Origin: Pieris napi
Lineage: Eukaryota; Arthropoda; Insecta; Lepidoptera; Pieridae
Length of the DNA: 64,000 nt
Direction: 5' to 3'
NCBI RefSeq assembly: GCF_905475465.1
Contig: NC_062240.1
Location: 7,083,001 to 7,147,000 of the forward strand
Shown: piece after piece, positions 1 through 11,104 of the stretch
Layout: the number at the start of each line of letters is the position of its first letter
Numbering within the stretch: position 1 is the stretch's first letter
The notes under the pieces: generated by a model
Told to the model about the DNA's origin: nothing
The model's input: only the letters and a program-made list of their open reading frames with translations
Database searches by the model: none
Position numbers and translations under genes: made by a program

Positions 1-216
1 CCACTGCAGCAGCAGAGGAAAGCACATGAGCACAAATTGTATGCCGATACAGCCAGATCTAAGGTATATCAAAATAATACAATCCATCAACCTGACTCTT
101 ATAAAGTCATTGAACAAATGTTTATACAACAATCCCAAAAGATTGATACTGTATTACAGCAAATGAGTACATTACTTGAACTCATTGCAGTACTAGTCAC
201 TAAGTTAACAAAATGA
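1..216 (+). CDS. C-terminal end of a Jockey-type LINE ORF1 (gag-like), cut by the window edge
   Basis: Frame 1 is open from the first base to a TGA at 214-216, giving 71 residues rich in Gln and Lys. The last part is Leu/Ile rich with a likely amphipathic helix (QKIDTVLQQMSTLLELIAVL). There is no zinc knuckle in the visible part; in this class CCHC knuckles normally lie upstream, outside the window. The stop overlaps the ORF2 start in an ATGA tetranucleotide, so the next ORF begins in the -1 frame. In Jockey-clade elements ORF1 encodes the RNA-binding protein that packages element RNA. Identity is inferred mainly from its position directly before an APE/RT ORF. Confidence 0.72.
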   Translation, partial: PLQQQRKAHEHKLYADTARSKVYQNNTIHQPDSYKVIEQMFIQQSQKIDTVLQQMSTLLELIAVLVTKLTK

Positions 217-2894
217 CTGCACTAAAAATAGCTACATGGAACATCAATGGCTTGGCACCCAACATCGATGAAGTGGAAATATTGATCAGTCTTCATAGTC
301 TAGACATTCTCCTAATTTCAGAGACACATATGACAACCAGCAGCTCGATAAGAATTAAAGGATATAAGATCTATTCCACAAATCATCCAGACGGTACAGC
401 TCACGGCGGGACAGCAGTAATAATTAAAGCCACTGTTATACACCATGTGTTACCAAACTACTGTACCGAACATATCCAGGCTACCACAGTAGCAGTCAGT
501 GACAGAAATGGAGACTTTAATATATCATCAATTTATTGTCCCCCAAAACATAAAATAAGTGAAGCACAGTTTTCCGACTACTTTGTAAGCTTGGGGTACA
601 GATTTATTGCTGGGGGTGACTGGAATGCGAAGCATTCGCACTGGGGCTCTAGATTAATAACTACACGTGGAAGGGAGCTGAAGAAAAGTGTAGATAAACA
701 GTTCCTAACTACTGTCTCAACTCCGGAACCAACACACTGGCCCACAGACCAGAACAGACTGCCAGACGTTCTAGACTTCTTCATCACAACAGGGCTGTCT
801 CGACTTTTCTTCAATGTTGAGTCATGCCTCGATAGCTCATCTAACCATGTTCCTGTAATATTGACAGTGAGCACCACAATTCTTAAGAAAGAAGCTCGGC
901 AAACATTGTACAACAAATACACAGACTGGGATAGCTTCCGGGAAATAGTTGACACAGATCTAAGCCTAAAAATAGCACTTAAAACAGAAGAGGATATCGA
1001 AGAAGCTACAAAGCATTTTACCACAACAGTTCAAGCTGCCTGCTGGAAAACCTCTCCAGAGCACTTGAATAACAGGCCACGGCAAAATAAGATATCGTTT
1101 GAAATAAAAGAACTGATTCTGAACAAAAGAAGACTGCGAAGAGTATGGCACACTAGCAGGCTTTCAGTAGATAAAAGAGCTCTTAACAAAGCAGTCAAGG
1201 ATCTTAAACTTGCCATAAAAAATGCAAGGGACAAAACTATGGAATGTTATCTAGATTCCTTAACTGCAACAAATGCTACAAACTACTCTCTATGGCGAGC
1301 TTGTAAGAACTATAATAGACCGATAGATCCCAAACCGCCGTTACGATTGCAGAATAACACTTGGGCAAAGACAAAACAAGAAAAAGCTGATGCCTTCGCT
1401 GTTCACTTAGCAAAAGTATTCACGCCTAATGAAGCTGACCCAGACACTGATGATTCCCTCATAGATTCGGTCTTAAGTCAAGACTTCCAGCTTGATTTGC
1501 CGATTAGGCCTACAACGCCGAAAGAAGTCGTCGCAACAATCTCAAAATTGGAGGACAAAAAGGCTCCCGGGTTTGATTTAATAGACAAAAAAGTCTTGAA
1601 GGAACTTCCCAAAAAAGGCATAGTTTTTCTTACCATCTTATTTAATGGCATAATAAGAACTGGACACTTTCCATCGCTGTGGAGAGTCTCACAAGTAATT
1701 ATGATACCTAAAGTAGGGAAGCCAGTGAACGAACTTAGCTCTTACAGGCCGATTAGTCTGCTAACCGTAACTTCAAAACTTTTTGAGTCAGTCCTACAGC
1801 ACAGATTATTGGAGGAGATTCATCAAAGAGCCATAATCCCGGACCACCAGTTTGGTTTTCGCCAGCAGCATGGCACTGTGGAACAAGTCCATAGAATCTG
1901 CTCTGTAATAAGGAAGGCACTAGAGAGAAAGGAGTACTGCTCCTCTGCCTTCCTAGACGTGCAGCAGGCGTTTGATAGAGTATGGCACAAAGGTCTCTTG
2001 TATAAAGTAAAAACTCTTCTACCCTGTACATTCTTCCCCATCATTAAATCTTATCTAACAGAAAGAATATTTCAAGTAAGAGAAGAAGATCGTACATCGC
2101 CATTTCACTCAATCACAGCTGGAGTACCGCAGGGGTCTGTCCTGGGCCCAGTCTTATATACCATTTACACATGTGATTTACCACAAAGCGAACACGTCAC
2201 ATTAGCAACATTCGCAGACGATACTGCTGTACTTGCATGTAGTAATAGCCCAATCGAAGCTTCAGACTTCCTACAGACTGGATTGCAAGAAATTGAAACC
2301 TGGCTTTCAAAGTGGAGAATAAAAACTAGTGTGACAAAATCTGTTCATGTAACCTTCACTCTCCGTAGAGGAGACTGTCCGCCAGTAACTCTGTGCAATC
2401 AACAACTTCCGCAAGAAAACTGTGTAAAATACTTGGGAATACACCTTGATAGGAGACTCGTATGGAAACAACACATACAGAAGAAGAGAGAAGAAATCAA
2501 CCTGAAATACAGAGGACTCTACTGGCTTCTTGGCAGAAATTCCAAACTGTCAGTAGATAATAAGCTACTCATCTACGAAATGCTCTTGAAACCAATTTGG
2601 ACATACGGGATTCAACTATGGGGTTCGGCGTGTGACTCTAACATAAGTATCATACAGAGGGTTCAAAATTACATTTTGAAACAAATATCCAACTGTCCGT
2701 GGTTTATAAAAACATCGGAAATTCATGAGCACCTCAAAATCAGGACTGTCAAAGAGGAGATCAAGACCTGGAGTATGAAATACAAAAAAAGGCTAGAAAT
2801 GCATCCTAATAAGCTTGCCATGCAACTAACCATACCGGACCTAATAAATAGGCTTAAAAGGCGACAAATCCTAAGTCTTGATAGACACAGTTGA
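213..2894 (+). CDS. Jockey-clade LINE ORF2: AP-like endonuclease plus reverse transcriptase
   Basis: An intact 893-aa frame, close to the usual length for Jockey-clade ORF2. Residues 1-220 form an APE-type endonuclease that nicks target DNA. Visible blocks are TWNINGL (8-14), SETH (36-39), GGDWNAKH (134-141) and PDVLDFF (184-190). The last catalytic block, normally SDH, reads SNH at 210-212, so Asp is replaced by Asn. Residues about 430-700 form the reverse transcriptase: APGFD (451-455), SYRPISLL (510-517), AFLDVQQAFD (579-588), GVPQGSVLGP (637-646) and the catalytic FADD (667-670). A lysine-rich C-terminal region follows; no RNase H domain is evident. The start at 213 is chosen because it overlaps the ORF1 stop (ATGA), which suggests translation by termination-reinitiation. 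The absence of frameshifts implies a young copy, although the SNH change may weaken nicking. Confidence 0.95.
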   Translation: MTALKIATWNINGLAPNIDEVEILISLHSLDILLISETHMTTSSSIRIKGYKIYSTNHPDGTAHGGTAVIIKATVIHHVLPNYCTEHIQATTVAVSDRNGDFNISSIYCPPKHKISEAQFSDYFVSLGYRFIAGGDWNAKHSHWGSRLITTRGRELKKSVDKQFLTTVSTPEPTHWPTDQNRLPDVLDFFITTGLSRLFFNVESCLDSSSNHVPVILTVSTTILKKEARQTLYNKYTDWDSFREIVDTDLSLKIALKTEEDIEEATKHFTTTVQAACWKTSPEHLNNRPRQNKISFEIKELILNKRRLRRVWHTSRLSVDKRALNKAVKDLKLAIKNARDKTMECYLDSLTATNATNYSLWRACKNYNRPIDPKPPLRLQNNTWAKTKQEKADAFAVHLAKVFTPNEADPDTDDSLIDSVLSQDFQLDLPIRPTTPKEVVATISKLEDKKAPGFDLIDKKVLKELPKKGIVFLTILFNGIIRTGHFPSLWRVSQVIMIPKVGKPVNELSSYRPISLLTVTSKLFESVLQHRLLEEIHQRAIIPDHQFGFRQQHGTVEQVHRICSVIRKALERKEYCSSAFLDVQQAFDRVWHKGLLYKVKTLLPCTFFPIIKSYLTERIFQVREEDRTSPFHSITAGVPQGSVLGPVLYTIYTCDLPQSEHVTLATFADDTAVLACSNSPIEASDFLQTGLQEIETWLSKWRIKTSVTKSVHVTFTLRRGDCPPVTLCNQQLPQENCVKYLGIHLDRRLVWKQHIQKKREEINLKYRGLYWLLGRNSKLSVDNKLLIYEMLLKPIWTYGIQLWGSACDSNISIIQRVQNYILKQISNCPWFIKTSEIHEHLKIRTVKEEIKTWSMKYKKRLEMHPNKLAMQLTIPDLINRLKRRQILSLDRHS

Positions 2895-3019
2895 AAGAGA
2901 GGAGCAGTCTCGATGGAGATTTTGCTTTGAACGCCTAACAGCTCTCAACACATCTGCTCATAGTCTAGCTGACTGATTGCAAGATTAAGACTTATAAAAA
3001 AAAAAAAAAAAAAAAAAAA

Positions 3020-5177
3020 TTAATTTTTTTTATTAGTAACGTTACATACAATATTTGAAAATATTTTAATATTGAATTGTGGTTTGAATTGAAATTTTAT
3101 ATGAATTTGTTATCAAATTATTGGTACCTAGCAATTATTTAGTCCCTGAAATGTAATTTTAATGGCCGCCCGCCCGCGAAATGCTAGTTTTTAATCACAC
3201 TTAAATAACTTCCATAATATTAAATTGACATAAAATCATTATGAACATTTTTTAATTCTTGATTACTTTTTTTTTATGGCTCTGGCACGATTTGTGCATT
3301 AGCCAGCGTCAAGTATAGGATTTTTTATAATTCGTGCTAGCCTTTAGAAATTCGACCGTGTCCTCCATGTGCGGTTTAGCCGTTTAGGCATTCGCCCGGT
3401 ACCGCACAACCCTCCCAAAGGCCGAGAACAAATTTAAATTAAATTAAAACTTGCCCTCGAACCGGGAATCGAACCCGGTACCCCTCACCACTTGATTTCT
3501 TGGATTGATGCGATCTTGTGACATTTATAAATAGAACACGCCTACCTATTTTTAATTTCTGTCTTGATGTTAATCTGTGCCACCACGATATGTCACCAAA
3601 CAAAACTTTACGCGCGCCTCTAACGGCGAATAATGCACCTTTTAATTGAAACGGTAGATGATTTATATTGTTATAATCTATCTTACGACGTTTCTAGTCT
3701 GGATGTGTATGTAAGCTTCTAGTGTGTATGTTATTACATAAAAAATTTATACATATGCGAACAACGTCACGAATCTAATAATAATTTTAAACCTATATTC
3801 ATATGTAGGTATGTTCTTATGTGCTAACATTTCATTTTCAACGAATAGGTAATATTCACAATAAACAGAATTTACAGAGCAGAGTATATTAAAACAATTA
3901 ATCAACTTCAATAAAATATTTACTTGAAAATTCTAAACTCAGTATAATGTTAACTTTTCTTATTCTTGAATTTTCCACTTGTACTGCGATCGGCGAACAA
4001 AAATTTTATTATAATGAATCTATTCTTTAGGTAGAGGACTTAACGTCGACTATTCAACTGTTGTATGTTTATAGATACTATTATTTTCTACAGAATAATG
4101 TAAACGTAAAAATATTTAATTACTCTTATATTCCCGCTTTAAAAGTACTTTTAATTAAAACCAGTGACTCGCTTCACAACACCGTAGAGTAGTATACTCG
4201 TAGTATACTATAGTAGTTCCATAGAGTCTAGACTGTGTTGTGATTAAAATGTTAGCGGGATTTTCTGCCCCTGTCCTGAGGTAGGAATTGGTCTACGGAC
4301 AAGCCTTACTATAAATATTTTACGAAATGGTGAAATCTAATGCTTTATTATTCGGTCACACGCTCGAATTGTATTGCTAAGAGACATTCATAATTATTTA
4401 AATTTTTGGAATGTATCCTTACCTACTATATTCTCAGTCGCTGCGACGGCAACTGACGTTGTTAATGACTCTATGCTATAACGACCTTCTGGCCTTTTTG
4501 TGGAACTTATTTATTGGTTTTTGTGGAAATTATTTTAAATAGTGGTTGATAATGTCTCCCTCGTAGTCAACCTCGTTTAATGATAATGCACGATCGCTCG
4601 TATGTCAGAAACCTTATTGCGAAGTACTTACTTAGGAACGTAAAAAAGTATTAAAAACTTGAACCGTCCGCTCTTCGCTTTTATTTGTTCAATTTCATTT
4701 AAAGTTAACAGCATAAGTGGATAGAACTCGCCTTTAATGTAATGCAGTAAATACAAGTAAATAAGATTGAATTTACATCCGCGCTCGACCTCTCAACTTT
4801 ATTTGCTATGCGGAAAATAACTTTAAAATCTTTGGTATAAAGAAAGCGTATGGTAATGTGTCAAAGAAATTTTTAAATTACAATTTTGACAATTAACTTT
4901 ACCTTTTTGATAAAATGTAGGCGATGACGTAAAAATAAAACACAACTTAAGTTTCGGTTCAAATAAACGTTAAGTGAAACACTTTGTTTGATAATTTTAA
5001 GTTTAATACATGAGCTTATAAATAACATAAAATTAGGGGTAGTGGGGTTGCGATGCTGGATTAACAAAAAACTAATTTGGCTTATTTAAGGGTTCTTAAA
5101 TCTAAGTGACACTCTAATTTAAGTATTGGCATATATTATATTATCATAATAATGGTTGAAGCTTTACGTAAAAAAAA
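3020..5177. other. Intergenic, AT-rich; one tRNA-like repeat, no exon seen
   Basis: Apart from the repeat at about 3290-3535, this holds only short A/T tracts and a small near-palindrome around 4190-4220. The 64-codon minus-strand frame near 4873-5067 has no recognisable motif and composition typical of random AT-rich sequence. Confidence 0.5.
3290..3535 (-). repeat. Dispersed repeat with a tRNA-like B box
   Basis: On the minus strand a GC-rich stretch contains GGTTCGATTCCCGGTTCGA, which fits the RNA polymerase III B-box consensus GGTTCGANTCC. A GC-rich region with GGTACCGGGCG-like sequence follows. No full cloverleaf could be folded by eye, so this is not called a tRNA. A SINE or the tRNA-like part of a retroelement is the likeliest reading. 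Confidence 0.4.
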
Positions 5178-5335
5178 CTGGGCGATTTTAAAAGGGCGAG
5201 TGGCGGAGAGTTTATTGCCAGTTATTCTCGTCCGTTCTACGCCCTAGATTTGAGAACTGGCAATAAATATAGAAGCATATTTTTTACTGACGTTCGTAAG
5301 TGTACACTGTTACCTATACGAAAAAACACGTTTTT
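5178..5335 (+). repeat. Family U dispersed repeat (LINE 3'-tail-like), copy 1
   Basis: It shares GTGGCGGAGAGTTTATTGCC, a GTTCTACGCCCT block and the end block GACGTTCNTAAGTGTACA with copies at 27235, 32934 (minus) and 50481. The family ends in a conserved TAAGTGTAC...TTACCTAT motif followed by AT-rich sequence, like the 3' end of a LINE. No coding part is attached in any copy. Confidence 0.6.
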
Positions 5336-5829
5336 ACTTTAAATGCAGGGCTAGGAGAAGAATTCTAAAAAAAAATATATTAATTAAAATAAATGTTCAG
5401 AGCTATCGTTATATGAAAAAAGAAACCTTATATTGTATGGAGAACAAGGCAAACTAATCAAAGTTGAGTAATTTCGATGTTTATGGAGTTTGAAGTGAAA
5501 TCGAGTGATCGTTCGATCATTCGTTATTCGTGCTATTTACTCTATGTGTAATAAATGCTGACACGTCAAATGTATAACTAATTTATATTTGTTGATTGAG
5601 TGTCAAATGGGCAAAGAAAGGTGAATTAGGACAGATATTTAAAACACATTTAAAAAATTGGAATCAATAAACTATATTTCATACAGTAAAGGTTCATTTC
5701 TTTGTGCTTGGCGCAACAGACGATGACTTGAGCAGAGGCTGTTTCAGCAAAGAGGAGTCAGTGACCAACGTATGCCTGGAATGCGTGACTGTGGCTTTCC
5801 AGTGAACAGAAATCCTTCTAGAAGGAGCT
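5336..5829. other. Intergenic, nothing recognised
   Basis: AT-rich sequence with a slightly GC-richer stretch at about 5705-5825. No frame or repeat was identified. Confidence 0.4.
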
Positions 5830-6038
5830 AGTTTGGCTTAATTAAAAAAATCTTTGGTGGCAATCACAACCTATTAGACCTATCTAAGGCCGGTTTCCTC
5901 ACGATGTTTTCCTTCACCGTTCGAACGAATGTTATGCGCACATAGAAAGAAGGTCCATTAGTGCACAGCCCCGGCTCGAACCTATGACCTCAGGGATGAG
6001 AGTCGCACGCTGAAGCTACTAGGAGTTTGGCTTAATTA
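5830..6038 (-). mobile_element. tRNA-derived SINE with a 15-bp target-site duplication
   Basis: The body (5845-6023, minus) has the family landmarks: CTTCAGCGTGCGACTCTCAT after box A, a B box near GGTTCGAGCC and CGATGTT-type sequence farther on, then the GCCACC...T-rich 3' end. It is flanked by perfect copies of AGTTTGGCTTAATTA at 5830-5844 and 6024-6038, proving retroposition here. The body is shorter than other copies (about 179 bp), with an internal loss between the TTAGACC region and the 3' end. Confidence 0.85.
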
Positions 6039-7029
6039 GCCAGGACTTTACGCACAACGGACCAAATGGGCGTCTATGTATGGAAACTGAGTCCACACAA
6101 CATACATATGATAGCAAAATAACTGTAACAATAGTCTTACAAGAGTATTACACAATATAGGATGGGCCACTCCGCCGTTAACAGGGTGAACGATGTATCG
6201 ATCAAGGTTCAAACTTGCGACGTTGCGTCGCGAACACAACATCTAATCAACCTTCTGTTGTACAATCTCACTGTGTATTGGATGCGGCATAAATAAATGT
6301 TTATTAATATATAAGATAGAGGTATCACTTATTTCACGTCATTTAATTTGAATCGGTAGCCATCCCTACTCATCGGCAAAGAAGACAGTGGGTGAAGGCC
6401 GAGAGAAAAAGCCGGCGTAAAAAGCTCTCAGTACTCTTTTAAAATAGCAAATCATCATACAAAATGATTTTGGCAAACAACACTTATTTTAAAACAAATA
6501 TCGCAAATTAATTAGAAGTAGCCTGTCTAGCACTAGTCCCAGGCCCTTTTATCAACTAGATAATCGTTAACTTAATAGTAAGCCTTTTTACACAGCTTTT
6601 CTTAAATATATTTCTTAAATTCATTAAAAGACAGATATAAAAGAGATTTTATTAAAGAAAAATATCCCTTTTCCCAAAAAAGAATTATGTACTAACTTTA
6701 GATAGTCTAGTACGGGGAAATTGCAGCCTGCGTTTGTTCCGAGTATTAACATTATGCGTATGTTCCATTCTAGTAAACTTATCACTATTTTGCATACATA
6801 CATAATGTTTTCATAAATATATTGTGAGGGAATGGTAATTATTTTCCTTGAATTTTTCTCTCAGAGATTCCCTACATTTTAAATTATAGATTGCACGAAT
6901 AGCCCTCTTCTGCAGGATGAAAATAGTTTCGACAAATCTACATATATATACTATGTGGGAATAATATTGCAGGAATCATTAATTCGCCAAACTCCGATTG
7001 TGTTTTTTCGAGTATATATGTATAATATA
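6039..7029. other. Intergenic, possible old SINE relic at 6050-6245
   Basis: 6150-6245 on the minus strand contains AAGTTTGAACCTT, a weak B-box match, in a GC-richer context. The remainder is AT-rich with no coding signal. Confidence 0.3.
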
Positions 7030-7492
7030 CTAGCGGACCCGACAGACGTTTAACTGTGAATATTGATTTCAAATTGGTATAATGAATTAAAAAATATTTC
7101 AGAAACAAAGTGTTTATTATTCTAATGCTTTATATTATACAACATTCTTTGTTTGTTTTTCTGGCTCGCATATTATTATATTATCAATATAATAACTCCG
7201 ATCGAAGCATTTATTTTGAACGATATTCATTTTTCTTACATCCTCTGACTGATGCAGCACAGCACGCATTCTGTTAATGTTGTGTTATGTCAAATGCCAA
7301 AAAGTTCGAATTGTATGGTGGTTAAGTATTCTTGAATTTTCTAATTATCCGCGCAATTTTTTTCTTTTTTTCTTTTATAACCTTCTCCTCACAATTACAA
7401 ACACAACAAAAAAAAAATCAGACAAATCGGTCGAGCCGTTTTCATGTGATGTCGTGACAACGGAAAACGGGTTTCATTTTTATATATATAGA
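7030..7492 (-). mobile_element. Non-autonomous Helitron, subfamily H1
   Basis: Read on the minus strand it starts with TC (TCTATATATATAAAAATG) and ends with GGGTCCGCTAG. It lies between A and T, as expected for Helitrons. A small hairpin (ACAG...CTGT) lies just inside the 3' end. The region GACAAATCGGTCGAGCCGTT and GACAACGGAAAACGGG are shared with the copy at 17389-17809. No Rep/helicase coding sequence is present. Confidence 0.75.
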
Positions 7493-10139
7493 TGATGTGT
7501 GGGACTCATTCGCTGTCAAATTCCGTCTTCCGTGTAACGGCTTAGTTCAACCTGCTTCACCACCACGCCTGCTAAGCAAATAGAAAATATTAGAAGGTGA
7601 AGATGTTTTTTCTAAAATCCGTATATTTATTTTAATTTCATTCTTACTTGATTTCAATGCTAAATTTAATCAATTATAATTGTTATAAAATTAATTATTA
7701 ATTGTTTGTTTTATCAGTCGGATTTGTAAATACGTTCGACGTCCGTATTATTTATATTTCCGCCATTTAACATATACTTAAGTTTATTTAGTATTCAAGA
7801 CAAGCCATATCCATTTGTAAGGACATTCCTATACATTGGGGCACTTTTCTTATTTCCTATCTGCGCCTGTTGTTAGAACCCATCGTTACGATTCCATCTC
7901 GTCTCCCGCCGTCTGCTGCGAGCAAATAGTTATTTACCTTCATATTACTGCTGGCATTCTATCAATACCTTTTCTTCCTGAACCTAGCTTTGTTATTATT
8001 ATAATGTTATTAACGTATCTTTATGTGCGTAATTTATAGAATACAAAATATGTTTATAGTATATTAAATAGTATTAAGACTTTGAAATCTAGAAAAAGTC
8101 TCGTCGCTTGCGTGTTAAATGTTCCTAGTAGAGTTGTTCCCTCAATTTCTTGAACGAAACTTTAAATATAAACTAATGCGATTGAAGTCGTGAGGACTAG
8201 TCATACACATTAGTAGCGTTTTATGTTTTTTAACAAATAATTCAAGATGTAATATTAAAAATATATTCTGTAAAAAATGTTCCGTTGTTTGTTATTTCTA
8301 AAGCGAATTTGAAAACTTTATAGTTTCTTCACTGTATTTATTAACCTGTCGTAACAAAATGTTTTATATGAATTCTAAACATACAAATAATACTGACGAA
8401 TTGTCGGTATAATATTATAAATAGATGTTATTTACGGTCCAGTGATAAACGGAAGTACCTAACGTGAGAAATAAAGAATTTTTATGGCGACACTTTTTTA
8501 TGGAAATCCGGAAACAGCCGGCAGTCCCAGGAGGGGAGGTGGGCCCCACCTACCGGGATGATAATTTGGATAATTTCAACTTTATGCCTCACTGACAGTT
8601 TATTTTTGCCGTTGGCTATGTTTTAATTTCTCTTTGGAGTTGATTATGATGATTTAACGAAATCACAGCTTTTTATTTTTTCGTACAGCAATGTTCGTCG
8701 TCATAGCCCAATTATGATTTTACAGGCAACTTTTACAAGTCTACTTGAAACACTGCATTTTTATTAAGCCAGTAAAATGTTAAATGTATTGATTGTATTC
8801 CACAGAATAACTGGCACTATAACTTTGATACAAAACATCCCTTTATAATTTGAAACGTCAATAAAATACTCAATAAATTTATAAATAATTAGAAATATTG
8901 CAAATTTAAATCCACTAGAAGCCATCAACACGATCATCACTTTGTGTAATGGAATTTTCAAACAAATACGGACAAAGAAAAATTTAAAAGTATCTTTTTT
9001 GATTACATGAAAGAGAGTATTAAGAAGAAATTACTCAAAACGTCATTAAATTATAACTGACAGGCGCGCCAAATAAGGAAACTTTGAATGGAGTAAAATT
9101 GGTCTAATACAATTAGGATTATTATTACTTTTTGTACAAATTTTATGGTAAATTAAAATTGTAGTACCACTAAGAGTAATTTATAAGTACACTGGTATTA
9201 TAGGGCTTAATAACAATTGATTTAAATGTTATTTAGCTTTTTAACTAGTGCTTGCTACGTTGTAGCGTCATAGCGTTGCATGAGTGTTGAGTGAAGGCAG
9301 CCATTGACACAAAAAATATTATGATTCGCAGCGCGTCTCCGTAGAATTTGGGGCAAACCTTAAGGCTCTAATCTGCACCTGTCTCGGGGGATTACCACCG
9401 ATCTCCATTACTAAGAGCTATAAGCCTCACCTCAGATAAAAGATATTATCATTTTACAGCCCGTGCTCGTGGCTTTTATTACTTGACAAGAACACTGGAT
9501 GTTGCTAGTATAATACCTGATAAAAATCCTTTTTTCGGTTTTAATGAGAAGGGTAAACATTTTAATGGTCTTCCGCCGTGCTTTGGCAACTCATGTAATA
9601 AAAGAAAAATATGACACTGTAGCTTAGTATATTCACCGAGTGTAATTAAAGGACACTGCGTATAATTACAATGCTGTACTAGCCGTATCCTTATAGTATT
9701 CAATTTCGCCTTCTATTTTAGTTGTATATACTTCGAATATTCAGGCACCTGATTTATAGTAAAGTATTTTAGTATAATATCGCCTAGGCCGTAGATATTA
9801 TGAATTTATAAGGAAATTATTTTAATAGTGTCTTTAAAAATACATAACTGATAAATAAATAGAATAATTATTCACATACAAGGGTATGAAGATCCTGAGA
9901 TCTTTAGACTGGATTTTTGAATATCATGGTTAGGTAAATCATATGAAATGTTTAATTAAGATCGTTCCAAAACGTTACGAGAGACGAAAATTCTTATATG
10001 CGGGATCGTTTTGGATAGTCATAATTTTTGTATATCTGAACTGAAACTGTTTCACAGTGATTCTGCTATATAAATTTTGGCAGATTCGTCTTTTATGTGT
10101 AGCAGATTAAAACTTTTTTTCAGTCACCTTAACGCCGTA
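7493..10139. other. Intergenic, no gene seen
   Basis: About 2.6 kb of AT-rich sequence. Notable only for a compact perfect inverted repeat AGGTGGGCCCCACCT at 8537-8551 in a GC-rich patch (8510-8560). Short frames at 7836-8039, 8764-8961 and 9479-9703 show no motifs and are regarded as chance. Confidence 0.45.
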
Positions 10140-10418
10140 GGGAGCTTTCAAGTATTACGTAACGAATATGAGGGGGGGGGGGTTCCTTTTGTAAAACGTT
10201 ACGATACGGGGTGGGGGTTGAATTACGCGTTATAGTGAATTATTTTCGACTTTCCAGTACTTTACACCACATAATGGTAACTTTTAGCTATTAAGAGTCA
10301 CTGGGTGGTCACGAAACGTTTTACTATACTTGGGTACATAAAAACGTTACGGCGCGTTACGTGGGGGGAGCGTCAATAATCTCCAAAAATTGCGTGACGT
10401 AATACTTGAACGCTCCCC
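10140..10418 (+). mobile_element. MITE family G, copy 1
   Basis: Terminal inverted repeats begin GGGAGCNTTCAAGTATTACG and reappear inverted at the right end (CGTAATACTTGAACGCTCCC). TA flanks both sides. The interior contains a run of G and repeated AACGTTACG-type motifs. The copy at 18893-19147 is the same element in the opposite orientation. No coding capacity. Confidence 0.8.
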
Positions 10419-10627
10419 TATCTAAAGAGAAAATACTGAAATTCACAATATAAATAAATGGCGAATTAAGTTTCCAGAGTGCGTTAACAATTGAACCCTG
10501 TCAATAGCAGCCGCTTGTTAACCGAAATGTGGTTAAACATAAATAATGATAAAACGTAACGTCATTTTACTACGGATACACAGTTTGATACTTCTCTTCA
10601 TACTTAAAAAGATAGTGAGACTTTTCC

Positions 10628-10691
10628 ATGGGCCATTACTTAACATCAGGTGAGCCTCCTGCCCGTTTGCCCCTTGTTCTGTAAAAAACAC
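10628..10691 (-). repeat. Family T dispersed repeat, fragment
   Basis: The reverse complement reads through AGGAGGCTCACCTGATGTTA and the GGGGCAAACGGGC block found in seven other places (19627, 26399, 27820, 31054, 37309, 47944 and 58673). Only the first ~65 bp of the family remain. Confidence 0.65.
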
Positions 10692-10805
10692 CAAAAGAAT
10701 CTTATATGTCTTGTGCTATGCGAGTGTATCTCCGGAATTGAAATTTAAGGCAAATTTAAGGTGTGGTGAGCGGCAAGAATATAGTAAAATGGCTTAAAAT
10801 TTACC

Positions 10806-11104
10806 TGAGCAGTGTTGGCCTAGTGGCTTCAGCGTGCGACTCTCATACCTGAGGTCGTAGGTTCGAGCCCCGGCTGTGCACCAATGGACTTTCTTTCAAT
10901 GTGCGCATTAAACATCTGCTCGAACGGTGAAGGAAAACATGGTGAGGAAACCGACATGTCTTAGACCCATAAAGTCGCCGGCGTGTGTCAGGCATAGGAG
11001 GCTGATCACCTACTTGCCTATTAGATTAAAAAAAATATCATGAAACAGATTCAGAAATCTGAGGCCAAGACCTAAAGGTTGTAGCGACACTGATTTATTT
11101 TTTA
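10806..11104 (+). mobile_element. tRNA-derived SINE, near full length
   Basis: Starts TGAGCAGTGTTGGCCTAGTG, containing the box A match TGGCCTAGTGG, with box B GGTTCGAGCCC about 40 bp later. Then come ACCAATGGACTTTCTTTC, a GGTGATCACC-like centre (GCTGATCACCTACTTGCC) and the 3' block CAGAAATCTGAGGCC, GTTGTAGCG, ACTGATTTATTTTTT. The 3' end is T-rich rather than poly(A). This is the best reference copy for the family in this window. Confidence 0.88.

Larger units (their letters stand above)
1..3019 (+). mobile_element. Jockey-type non-LTR retrotransposon, 5' part outside the window
   Basis: The element comprises the ORF1 tail, the complete ORF2, a 3' UTR of about 100 bp (2895-2995) and an uninterrupted run of 24 A at 2996-3019. 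The long clean A-run and intact ORF2 point to recent insertion. The target-site duplication cannot be tested because the 5' end is not in the window. Flanking DNA after the tail is AT-rich and resembles the rest of the window. Confidence 0.92.

Noticed and set aside
578..1234. Minus-strand frames of 61-148 codons opposite the LINE ORF2 (also 1753-2044).
   Set aside because: Shadows of the real plus-strand ORF2, with no motifs of their own.
3440..3485. A tRNA gene on the minus strand.
   Set aside because: Only the T-arm/B-box region looks tRNA-like; no acceptor stem or anticodon arm could be found.
10850..10885. tRNA genes at SINE heads.
   Set aside because: Boxes A and B are present but the cloverleaf is not, and the same sequence recurs as a SINE family.
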